A stretch of DNA of 64,000 bases from Lasiosphaeria ovina. Its lineage: Eukaryota > Ascomycota > Sordariomycetes > Sordariales > Lasiosphaeriaceae. The stretch covers positions 1,488,001-1,552,000 of the forward strand of contig JAULSN010000006.1 of assembly GCA_033439765.1 (NCBI GenBank), read 5' to 3'. Under the pieces are notes generated by a model, which worked only from the letters and a program-made list of their open reading frames with translations, made no database searches and had not been told where the DNA came from. The stretch's first letter is position 1, and each line of letters opens with the position of its first letter. Position numbers and translations under genes: made by a program. Below are positions 23,526 to 33,516 of the stretch, in pieces.

Positions 23526-24565
23526 TAGATTCGCGGCGGGGCGACCGGCAGACAGCTCTCCACACCTTTGGGGGCCAGGGATTGGTTCTCGGAGCGCCGA
23601 GCCGAGCCTGATTCTCGTCCTTGGTGCCAATATTGGTCCCTAAGTTGCTTGTGTCGAGGGATCTCTCTGAATCTCAAAAACCCTGTAAGGCCCTATGAAT
23701 CGGCCACAGACATCATGTGGCATCCGCTAGTGACGTGTCCAAGCCAGCCCAATATTTAAGTTGCCCAGTTTGTACTGCGAGTTTCATGTATCCCGCTTAA
23801 TCTAGCGATGACTGACTGAATAGCAGCGTTTCTGTGGATCCGTTTCACCGCCAGTGAACCAACAGTCTGCGCCACTAGACCGTAAATCAGGCCGCCGTCA
23901 GCAATCCGAGAAAATGGTAAGACTAGCAGAGCCGCATCAGGGGTATAATAGACTAGCTAAGCATCTCTCCATAGGCTTATTCATGGTGCATCTTAAGAGT
24001 GAGTTCGTTTTCCCTTGTTTGCGTACAGCGAGAAACAGTTGGCTGATCCGTTGGACAGGCTTTCACTTCCGTTATTTCTCAAGAGCGGGCCTTGATTGCA
24101 TCGATCATACAGGAGTTCGGAACATCATCCTTCTGGCAGCTTCGTCGGGTACTAGTCGCTTCGCAATACCGAGAGAGGGCAGTTGACATGACGGGCAGCT
24201 TCTATATACAGTATTTGGAAAGTAAGTGGTAAATTCAAAACCGTCTTAGTCTGATAACTTTCTGGCCCTATTCCCCAAGCCACCCCGCTTGGCCACTTCT
24301 CAAACAGTAGAAGCGCGTTGAGATGAGGGCTCCCGTTGTGCTTTAGGTTTCGAAATCAAGGCGATCCATCCGTGATACTGGGACCGTTGGAGGCGCTCAA
24401 ACGACTTAGCAAAGGCCAAATCGCCAAAGATGTCAAAAGTCAGATGGTTGAGCCGCTGGACGACGTCAATCTCATCGGCATTCCATCACCCGATACATTT
24501 CTCTTGCCTCTAGCCTGCCTATCTCGACGAGACACTTGCCGCGACGGAACTACGCCTGAGCCCAT
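23526..24565. other. Gene-free region between two pseudogenes
   Basis: No gene supported. The plus-strand open frame at 24336-24656 has a protein-like stretch (MVEPLDDVNLIGIPSPD) but overlaps the HET relic and has no recognised family. Confidence 0.4.
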
Positions 24566-26063
24566 TCAGATGATGTCTATCTGCGTGCGAGGCGGATCAC
24601 CGAAGAACTTTTCTACTACATCGCAGTACTCGGAACTAAAGTCAATGAAAAAGTAGCTAACCCTCCGGTACGCCTCGGGACTGACGTTCTCCTCGCTCCG
24701 AGCCAAAACCAACCCCCGATATCTCAGCCAACGCGTGAAAGTCTCGCTAGACCCATCCAAGTCCAGCATTCTACTCGCCGCCTCAAGCGGCAGACAGAAA
24801 AGGGGCCGCTCAAGGCTGCAGCTATCCTCCCAGTCTGGAAATACATCGCAACCATCGAACAGCCCATGCCGCCGAGGCTTCACATCCTTTTTTTCCCGGC
24901 AAAGCTCCGCAGGCTTACCATCTCGATCAACGCCACTTAGGGATGTAAATAACACCACCCTCAGCCCGTAACAGTTGTACACACGTTTCAGAACTCGCCC
25001 ACCCTGCGTTACTCTCGCAAGGGGTGCCCGCAAAGTCACCACACCGCCACTGACGGGGCCCAGCTCGTCGATACCACTCGCCGTGGTCCCGGCGTGTAGA
25101 ACATCGGCAATATAGCTGCGGAGTCCCCGCCCCAGCCGGGGACGGCGCTAATCGCAGATACGCCCCCATCAACGGCCGCCCACGACCATGATGGGGCCCG
25201 ATACACGGCAGACGGCGCAGGATGAAGATGCCCCTCCCGCCTATGCCAAAGCAGCGAGTTGGGCAGGCCACACTCCCACAACCCCGCCAGATATGTTGTG
25301 CTCGACGCGCCTATCTCTGCCAGCCGCTGCTGCATGTCCTTTGCGAGACCAGATATAGCAACCAACTTATGCCCCGGCATGGTGAGCTTGCAATCGGAAT
25401 ACACAACAACATGCTCCCCCCCACTCAGCAAGCAGCCGCCTTGGTCGCTGGACGCGCCGAGCGCCGAGACGTTGAGGTACGTGTGCTTGTAGATGTCGTG
25501 CATCAACGCTGCCTCGGCGGCCCAGTCGGCGGGGGAGTCCTGCACGATGCAGAGACGGTCGATCCAGAGGTGGCGCAGGCCAAGGCGGGAGACGATCTCG
25601 AAGGCGTCGCGGAAGGTTGGGGGAAGGGATGCGACGGGGCGCGGGGCGCGCAGCTGCGCAAGAGTGCTGCGGGTGAGCATGAGGACATCAGTTCGGCCGG
25701 CGAGGGTGCCCCAGCATGGCTGAGGGTTATGTAGCGGGTGTCTGGGGGGACTTCGGTGGCCAGGCCCAGGCGGTAGGGTTTGTCCGAGGGATTGAGCTCT
25801 AGGATTCGGCTGGGGATGTAGTCGTCGATCCGGCTTCTGTGGCATTCGGGGTGGTTGGCACTGCAGTCGCTGATCCATTTGTAGATGAGGTCCCATGTTT
25901 GGGGACCCGAGGTGGTTGGGCCGATTGAAGCTGAAGCAGTGTTGGACAATGCTCTGGCGAGCGAGACAAGAGTAATATGTGATATGCGACAAGGCTCTCC
26001 ATCGGGCGTGTAGGGGATGCTGGTGATGATATCAGGCGTCAACGCTCGCGCCTGGTTCACCAT
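24566..26063 (-). pseudogene. HET-domain gene inactivated by frameshifts
   Basis: Read from the ATG at 26063, the protein starts normally (TWDLIYKWISDCSANHPEC, a common HET leader) and reaches DTRYITLSH. There the HET signature should read SHCWG, but the DNA reads agccatgctgggg, one base short of a Cys codon. The signature continues in the next frame as CWGTLAGRTDV, then LRHLWIDRLCIVQDSPADW and PSWSWAAVDG, all typical. A second frame change near 25105-25125 is needed to reach the C-terminal part (YIADVLHAGTTASGIDELGP, then VVTLRAPLARV), which ends at 24566. All blocks are in order and close together, so this is a nearly full-length HET gene with at least two single-base lesions. A strain-specific null allele or an assembly error are the alternatives. 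Confidence 0.82.
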
Positions 26064-26151
26064 TCTCCGCCAGACTCGCGAGGAGCAATGAGCACCTACC
26101 TTGGTTCATGAGGAGACGCTCTACGGAGTAGGTTGGTTGTATGGTGCCGCC

Positions 26152-27502
26152 ATGGAGCCCATCGGCGCGACGGCAAGCGTTCTAGCCATCGACGATGTCA
26201 TCAACAAGCTCTGCAGGCTCATCGCAAAGGCACGTTCCGCACCGGCCGACTGGAGCCGCTACTACAACGAGCTGCAGACGGTCGGACACGTACGGCAGCC
26301 ATTTTTTGTTATTTTAGTCTCAGCAAGGGCATTCGGCTGACGGGAACCAGATAAGTTCGGTCCTGAACGACATTGTCGAGACGCACCCCCACATACGTGA
26401 CATGGTCATCGAGAACGACGAGCAGCGTCAGGGCTTCCTGTAGTTTGTTAACACGCAGCTGGGCATCGTCCGCGACGAGGCGTTGGCCGCGCTGTAGAAG
26501 TACAAGCGCCTCCGCAGCGGGAAGCTACGATAGGTCCGGGAATTGATCCCCCTCGCCGGGAGGTCGTGTCTCTTCGTGCTCCGCAGCGACGTGGTCCAGG
26601 GCCTGCTGCAGGACGTCGAGCATGCCAAATCGTCCCTGCAGTTGGCGTTGTGCCTGGCGCACCTGTCGACCACGAGTGCAATGTGAGTCAGACAATAGAG
26701 AAGTAATCATGGGAGCTGACTCGGGATCTGTCAGGCACCAGCACTTGATCGCGGCGCTGCAAAGCATCAAGGACGAAATGCTCGCCCGGCTCCCACTCGT
26801 CGCGGGCAAGGCTGCGGTGAAGTCTAAAGCATCGGTCGGAGATGTGTTGGGCGCTCTCGCCACGCGCCGGGGTTCCGGGTCGAACCTCTCTCGGTTTAGT
26901 ATCGCCTCCACGTCGCCCTCGAGCCTCCACATTGAAGGCGGCGACGACATCGGTGAAGGTCTCGACGGAGATAGCGACCTGAATGCCAACGGGGACGACC
27001 AAGTCCAGCTCCCTGAAAGGCTGTCGGTGGGTCCACCCACTGTCCTAGCCCCATCCGTTGTAGCATATCCGGCAAGAACCTTGGATCGACAATCTTCCAC
27101 TGTGATTTACACACGTACATTCATAACAACGCCAGCCTCTGTTTAAGCGTTTTGCTGGAACGAACGCTCCAGAAACTTCTTTTGGTCATCCAAGAACGCT
27201 TTCTTCGACCCCAAAGGAAGGACTGGCTGCCGACATGTTTCGCTATTTGCCTGTTGCTCATGGGCACCGAAAGCCTCCAGGTCGACGTTTATCAATAGGA
27301 GTTCGAACCTAGTAAGACCATAGATGCCATGGATAGTAACGCAGTGAAGACTTTAGTTGCATCCCTCAAAGACAGCGCGAACGGCATCCATCCGCTGGCG
27401 ATTGACTGGAACGAGGAGCGGAACTAGGACCTCGTTAATACAGAGCTTGACGAAGTGTATGCACTACAAGATTTGCAAGATCTCACTCAGGAATACTGTT
27501 AG
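26152..27502 (+). pseudogene. Regulator-like fungal gene with RIP-type nonsense codons
   Basis: Exons fit well: 26152..26289, 26351..26682 and 26735 onward, with introns of 61 and 52 nt. The start MEPIGATASVLAIDDVINKL is the helical leader of a common Pezizomycotina family. In exon 2 three in-frame TAG codons occur (26441, 26495, 26531), each where context suggests Gln (GFL-stop-FVNTQLG, LAAL-stop-KYKRL, KLR-stop-VREL). C-to-T at CpA explains all three. Exon 3 runs on to TRTFITTPASV and a TAA at 27144. The similarity then continues in another frame from 27152 (LQKLLLVIQERFLRPQRKDW, LPTCFAICLLLMGTESLQVD) with further TAG codons at 27296 and 27425 and an end at 27500. The C-terminal block resembles the tails of fungal regulator proteins. 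Gene order and introns are kept, so decay is by point mutation, not rearrangement. Confidence 0.75.
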
Positions 27503-28029
27503 TCAAGTATTTGATACAAGTTCTTGTGCATTAGACAAATAGCTGACCGGATTCGCAGTTAAGCTTCTTGAAGAAAAGGCAAACCATGGAGTTCACGTCA
27601 GGTGTTATGGTCGTTCAGGGACTTCAGGGGAGGGCGTCACGTGAGGGGCACGTGACCCGTGTTGATACCCGCTAAAGGCAGGGGGCTCAGGGGCGCACGG
27701 GCCCTCAACCGTGCGTACATAAGGAGGAACTGGCTCGCAGCGAGCCAGAGATTAGTGCTGCACACAATAACCACCTAACCTTTGTTGCCTCTGCCACTCT
27801 TGACACTCTTGTACCAAAGCCCCTTACATCAGGGAATACGGACTGCTTGACTGGAAAGCTCGTATCTCGTGTGCTCCTCGTTCCTCGCGATGAAGATTGA
27901 AAGGGAGCTAAGAGGGAAGCCACCACGGATGGGGCAACTGATGAGGAGACAATGTGGGATTAGGGATAATCCATAGAACTTGGGAGATTTGCTATTCTCC
28001 TTTAGAAACCACCAGCAAAATGACGGAAA
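27503..28029. other. Gene-free region, possible LTR fragment
   Basis: No gene seen. Around 27603 the sequence tgttatggtcgttcaggg begins a GC-rich block with cacgtg palindromes, then a TATA-like tacataagg near 27716. That layout would suit a Copia-type LTR, but I see neither its partner nor its end. Confidence 0.3.
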
Positions 28030-28103
28030 CTCCTCCGCTAAGGCTTGAACTTAGAACCTCCATATTAACAGTCTGGCGCGCTAGCCAATTGCGCTACGGG
28101 AGA
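28030..28103 (-). tRNA. tRNA-Asn(GUU), probably decayed
   Basis: On the minus strand a 74-nt cloverleaf is visible with anticodon GTT in loop CTGTTAA, D-arm GCGC..GCGC and T-arm CTAAG-TTCAAGC-CTTAG. The acceptor stem TCTCCCG/CGGAGGA has one mismatch and one wobble, and the anticodon stem CCAGA/TATGG has one mismatch. The T stem is A/T-rich rather than the usual GC-rich one. It is likely a mutated copy and may not be functional. Confidence 0.6.
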
Positions 28104-28281
28104 AGCTATACTTGTTTGTTGAGATTGAGGACCTGGAATGTGGTTCATAGCCTGGCTGGGGGTCCGAGGTATGATGGACTACCCGGGAGTTGTCGTTCAT
28201 TTAGTTGGTTTACCATTGCCATGGCAAGTCTATGTAAGATGGCGCCCTAACACCCCCCATGAAAAATCCCCCTCAAATCCC

Positions 28282-28312
<31 letters not shown>

Positions 28313-29831
28313 AAACACCAAACACCCGCCTCACCACCTCCTTACCGATCTCTCTCTCTTGCACTCCTGGCAGGTACAACAAATCCTGTAGCATATTCTC
28401 TGGTGGAGATAGCCGCTTCCGAAGTTCGTCTACCTGAGCTTGTAACTGTGCGTGTTTTTTTCTGAGCTGGGAAGCTTCGTCTTAGAGACGAGCGTTCGTT
28501 GTTTGGAGGCAGCAGTTGCCAAGGTGCAGGAATATCTCTTCCAATGATGAAGGGAGGGGGTGGCATGGCGGCTTGGTTCTTAAGCCTGAGGAGGAAGAAA
28601 GGGGGGAATTTAAGGTGCTCGTGGAGGGAATGGAGGTCTCTTATGTGGTAGGTGTGCTAGTTGGTGTGGGGAAGATAAATGTGTTGGATGTAGTGGGGCC
28701 GGTGGTGTTGGAATGGTTGTTAAGATTCGTTGTGTTGTTCTTGGAAAAGAGGGTGTCGGATGTGAAATCGCTCCCGAGGGTGGTGAAAGGTCCATGTCCG
28801 GGAAGTTGAGTTCTGTGGGTGGCAGAGTTGCGTCGACGGGGTTTGGAAGGAAGTCAGCGCCGGGGAACCTGTGAGGGGTTAGAAATGTTGTTGTGTTAAT
28901 AAAGTAACAGGTAGAGTATCAAGGCGAGACAGGGGTCTGATAAGTGCTGAGGGACTGCCCCATGGCCATTAGTAAGGTGTTCTAACCTAAATGTCTGTAG
29001 AGTAGGGCATCCGGCAACACAATACCAAAAAACAAAACCAGTTGTCAACACCACCTGCCGGAACTTCTGACCGCAGACCTGGTCTCACTGCTCACATGTC
29101 ATCCAGTACTCCCCCACCGATACCTCTTTAATACATAAATCTAATTCTTTATATTCTAGAGTTTCACTTTCTGTCTTACACGCCTTCCAGCAACACAGGC
29201 ATCAGATAAATAGGTCGTGATTTCGGAACATGTAAGATCTGCAGGACTGTCAGTATCTCTCTGTCATTTTTAGGTAATTGTCAAAAGACTCATAATCAAA
29301 CAGGAAGCAACTTACTTAACCCGGGCAAAGGTATCAGTACCACCCTCAGGGTTTTTATTATTCAGTATACAGCAAAAGGGGCTACCCTTAGGATCGTACT
29401 TCTGGTATGGACATACGAATTGAGACCGGTTCAGGTGTTGCGTTTAACGAGGTCAAAAAGAGGGTAGAATATGATGTATTGTAGAAGGAAGAAAGCAGGG
29501 CGGAAAACTCTGCTCATGACAGTTAAATGCCCGCTTTCTAGTATGTAGGCGCTAGGCCGTTGTTGGTGTAGATCAACACCCGTAACCGGGCCACTCCAAA
29601 GTGGGCCCAGTATGCAACATCAGGTGCTCCTTAGAGAATAGGGTAAAGTTGATTCGCTTGAAGACGACCTGGCCCTTTCCCGCATCGCTTCCCGTCCCTG
29701 AAGATGGTTGATCACACTACTTAAAAAGCATAATTCTCATTTCCAGCATATGCCAGTCGCTTGCCTAAAACACGCAACCTCTGTGGAATCCAAATCAGTC
29801 TCTAGAAACAGAAATACGCAAAGTCAACCGA
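28104..29831. other. Gene-free region with homopolymer runs
   Basis: No gene supported. It contains a run of 16 C followed by 14 A (28286-28315). The 28516-28809 open frame is low-complexity with no features. Confidence 0.5.
28286..28315. repeat. Poly-C then poly-A homopolymer run
   Basis: Sixteen C are followed by fourteen A. Its length should be treated as uncertain, because such runs are error-prone in sequencing. Confidence 0.9.
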
Positions 29832-30206
29832 CTAACCTTTGCTTATGTTATCTGGCTGCAAAACGAACTGGGCATTCAGCAGCTCATGAGATTTGATAAT
29901 CCCCTGCAAGCGCCCCGTCTGATCGCTACGACTCAAATTGAGTAGAGTCAGTTCCAAGGGAATAGCGGGCTCGTCCAGCGTTGAAAAGGTACTCCGATCG
30001 TCCCACGGTGTCTTGTCACATGTGCACGACTTGTTCCCGCTTTGACATGCGCGGCATTGCTTGTTCACCGAGCGGAGAAAAAACTTTTTGAAGTTATCGC
30101 CTTGATTGTACTCCACGCCGATTGTGTTTGGCCCAATGTGTTTGAAGCGCTTGTCGTTTGTGTTGACTAGAAGCCAAAATGCCATTAGCAAGATAGTGAT
30201 ATACAT
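29832..30206 (-). CDS. Hypothetical small protein or detached exon
   Basis: A 124-residue frame from an ATG at 30206. It opens with a hydrophobic stretch (MYITILLMAFWLLV), then a protein-like region with IGPNTIGVEYNQGDNFKKFF and a Cys cluster (CRACQSGNKSCTC), then PLELTLLNLSRSDQTGRLQG. I do not recognise it. The first 15 residues may instead be an intron end, because gctaat..cttctag fits a branch site and acceptor just before NTNDKRF. In that case this is a 3' exon of a gene whose other exons are lost, or of the kinase just upstream on the same strand, which however has its own plausible stop at 30318. Transcript data would decide. Confidence 0.35.
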   Translation of the reverse strand: MYITILLMAFWLLVNTNDKRFKHIGPNTIGVEYNQGDNFKKFFLRSVNKQCRACQSGNKSCTCDKTPWDDRSTFSTLDEPAIPLELTLLNLSRSDQTGRLQGIIKSHELLNAQFVLQPDNISKG

Positions 30207-30317
30207 TGCATAACATACGAAGTTCCTTACGGGGAAGAAGTAGAAGGGGCATTCCCCTCCTGAAGATGGCTATGACGGTGTAATTCCCTAGTGCCCGTGG
30301 TCTGGAGGTTGAGGTTG

Positions 30318-33017
30318 TTAGCTGATCTTCCAGGATTCATCAGATTGAGGATGGTTAAATGTCACAGACCGGAGCGAGGATGGTACAATGGGCAGGTGAG
30401 AGCCGTAGTAGTTTGGTCCGTCTCTCTCCCAGAACTCAAAATGGAGGTCCTGGTCCAGTTGACGTGTTTCTTTTTGGCTAGATCGAAACGTCTTTTTCTT
30501 CTGCCACATCGTCCAATTTGCTTCAGGGACATACCTGACCCTCTGTCAGCGCAGCTCTAAAATAGTATGAAGGTTTGTGAAACACCTACATTTTGGAATT
30601 CGGCATGATTTTATAGTGTAGGAGCGCGCCTTGAAATGCCTGGGCTTCTAGTTGATAAAGTACTATCGTGAGCTTTCTTCTCAAGAGCGAGGTGAAAAGC
30701 AAGCGCGGAGGAGGGGGTCAACTCACCTGCTCCGTGTCTGAACCCGATCTTTACTTGCCATCGTTGAGGCGGAAAATGCTCAAGTAAGATTACCAGCATG
30801 CAATAATGAAACTCGCTTGTTCTGGTTTGGTAAAAGTGCGGGATGATCTGAGTTCTGGTTGCATCCACTAGCCCAGGAGTAAGTAGAGTTCTGGAAGACT
30901 GAGCTGAAGCCCCGAGAGGAAAACACTCACTGATCGGTAACATTCTTATTTGCTCCGTCTGGTCGTGTTTAAGTCCCCATTTCATCAAGAACCTTCCTGC
31001 ATGGCCTGCTCCTTCTTCCATGTACAAAAGCTGGATACGGCAATTTCGGTGGTCGTACTTCTCAACTGCGTTTCCGTCATTTGAGGTGACGGATACTTGG
31101 ACTTGAATATCTTCCCTAGAGGTGTATTAGAAGACAGCTCGCGAAACAGACCGGGTGTCCACTGTACATTCTAAGAAACGAGACGAGACTTTTCTCGTTG
31201 TACCACCCCATCTCCTTGAATCCGCGCTGTTCGTGTTGAAACTCCCGTCTGATTTTCGAATGGAGGGCGTCAGTTTCGCTTCTTGAGTGGCTATACTCCT
31301 TGCTCGCCTCTTCAAGAACCCCGACGATTTCTTCGGAACCCGCTCGATCGGTCATGCCAAAGGCAAACATTTTTGTCAAGAGATCCTTGAGTCTATCAAT
31401 GTACTCGCTGTGTGGATCGCCTCGGAAGTTGGGCTCGGAGACGGCGAGCCATGATCGAATGTGCTGCACCTTGTCAATGACCAGGGATTTTGTCCCCTGA
31501 AGAGTGAAGAATGTCACAGGAGGCATCTCCTTCCTGCGTGCTTCGTCGAATTCCTTCAGCGCTTCGGGTCCACATCCCTTCTGTCCATGCTCGGCACCGA
31601 GGTAGATGAGAACTTCGAGCATAATGCAAGCCAGAGACCAGACATCGTAGGTTTGAAGCACCCTGAGATCTTGAGGACCATTACCGCCGGGGGTGTCGTT
31701 TTGCCTAATCCATGCTTCCGGGGCCATATACTTGAGATTGCCGGGATACAACGAGCTAGATTGTTCATCCCCCTCATCAAGCAGCCGGATCTGAGAGCGA
31801 CCAAAATCGGTAATTTGAAGCCTTCGCTTTTTCGGGTCGGGGTCCCATTTGACCAGAATGTTTTCTGGCTTAAGGTCGAAGTGGAAAGCAAACACCTTCC
31901 CGGGATCCCCGGGAAAGGGATTCGAGATCCCTTGATGAATGAACTTGAGGGCGTTTGCCACACCTATCACCTCTCTCCAGAGCCAAATATCTGGTAGAGA
32001 GAGTGCACTCTGGGAGATTTCGTTCCGGGCATCTCGGGTATACCCCTTGGAAAGAAGGTCGGCAAGATTTTCTTTCACAAATGGGAATACATAGTGGATG
32101 CTGCCTCTCCAGGTGTAGAGGGCCAGAAGGGTGATGATGTTGTCCGCTCCTTTATGATTTTTGTGTACCGCCAACAAGCTGAGGGTTTCATTTTGCATTC
32201 CTTCTTTCTTATCGTCTGAAACTTTGACCGCCTTAAGCACGACGCGATATACTTTAGGCTTGATTATGTTGTCCCCTTTGATTGAGTCGGGGTAGGCGCT
32301 CATCCGGTGATCGACAGATGGGTCGACGTATTCGTCCGGGATCTCGGCGTATGTTACCGTTGACGATTGCCCTTGCGGCAATTTCAGTTCGTTTTCGTTT
32401 TGTTGGTAAGGAAACCTGGCCCAGTCTGGCAAGTCCTGTCGCACAACCCAGCCTTGAGCGTCAATCTCAAACCTCACCGGGTTGAACATGCACCAGACTC
32501 GATCATACGCGAATCGAAAAAGATTCCTCTCCATGTCCATTTTCGGATCGAATAATTTGTGGGCTCGGAATTCCACCACATCCTTGCACTCGATCTGTCG
32601 TATCCTTCCCTTGCTCGTGATGTGGTCGGCTGTAATGGCCCTGAGCCAAGGGTAGACGAAATGAAACTTGCCCAAGTAGATCAAGATGGGCACTAATATC
32701 CAGTTATTGTTTTCCTTGCTCTTGTTTTTGCAACGCTTCAATGCGTCGAGCGGCTCGCCGCACTGAGTACGGCATAGCTTGCACTGACAATCGAGAATTT
32801 CGTCAAGGATTCTGTCATATGGCTCTTTGGTGCCTCGAAAATATGCTTCCAGCTTGCGTTGAGAAAAAAACATGCGCTCTCCCCGTTTTTCGACCGCGGC
32901 GAACAAGTCCTCTTCCTCCTTGTCGATGGATGGTGACGCGCATTCCAGTATCTGAAGGATATGCTTGGCGCCCTTGCAGTCTCCGAAATGAGCGCTGAGG
33001 AGGCGATAGTGGTCCAT
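30318..33017 (-). CDS. Serine/threonine protein kinase of a fungal-specific type
   Basis: Four exons: 33017..31168, 31115..30727, 30647..30590 and 30534..30318, 2514 nt, 837 residues. Introns are 52, 79 and 55 nt; the donors gtacag, gtgagt and gtaggt and their acceptors are the only choices that keep all frames. I start at the ATG at 33017; the frame extends two codons to a GTG. A long N-terminal region (about 240 residues) with a Cys cluster CQCKLCRTQC precedes the kinase domain. Kinase motifs: candidate ATP lysine in VLKAVKV; catalytic loop HFDLKPENILV (about residue 379), with Phe in place of the Arg of HRD; DFG (about 404); MAPEAW (about 432). The C-terminal 200 residues form a separate conserved-looking region (RIQLLYMEEGAGHAGRF, LHFEFWERDGPNYYGSHLP). 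An active kinase is likely. The gene lies 500 bp downstream of a CorA-like gene on the same strand. Confidence 0.85.
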
Positions 33018-33516
33018 CTCCACCCGGAGAGTACGTTGATTGGGTCGTCCCGGAAAAAAAGTTCAGTCGGCTCGTGATTAGGAAATAAGCGATGGTGAAG
33101 GTGCCGATGGGTTCCGAATTGCTTCACGGTCGTCTATATCGTATGCAAACGGCGCGTGCGAGATCATGCGATTACGGATTACGATATCGTGGGGAATCCG
33201 GGAAGGAACCCACTGCCGGCAAGAAGTGGGCCGCATCGTTATTTGCTGCGCTGGCGAGTCTGCCTGTCTGGGAATCCGGGCAGGCACACCACAGCTGGCT
33301 GCCTCAGGAGGGGCTGAGCGGACTTGGCCCGTCCCCTTTTCGTTGTGGCTGCATGCAGGTGACACGTCAAACACAAGCGAGCATCAGGCGCTTTGCAGAG
33401 CCTGGTGGTGCGTGGGGAAGGTACGAAGGGTACGACAGAAGCGATTGCGTCTCGAAGACAAGCTTTGCTCAACACTTCAAGCATTAGCAGTGATCTTGTC
33501 CAACCCCCCACCGCTA
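33018..33516. other. Spacer between kinase and CorA-like gene
   Basis: About 500 bp holding the CorA-like 3' flank and the kinase promoter. No gene seen. Confidence 0.5.

Noticed and set aside
30687..30726. Possible extra 40-nt intron in the kinase C-terminal exon (gtgagtg..ccag)
   Set aside because: Too short for a fungal intron and removal breaks the frame; the unspliced reading continues well. Approximate position.
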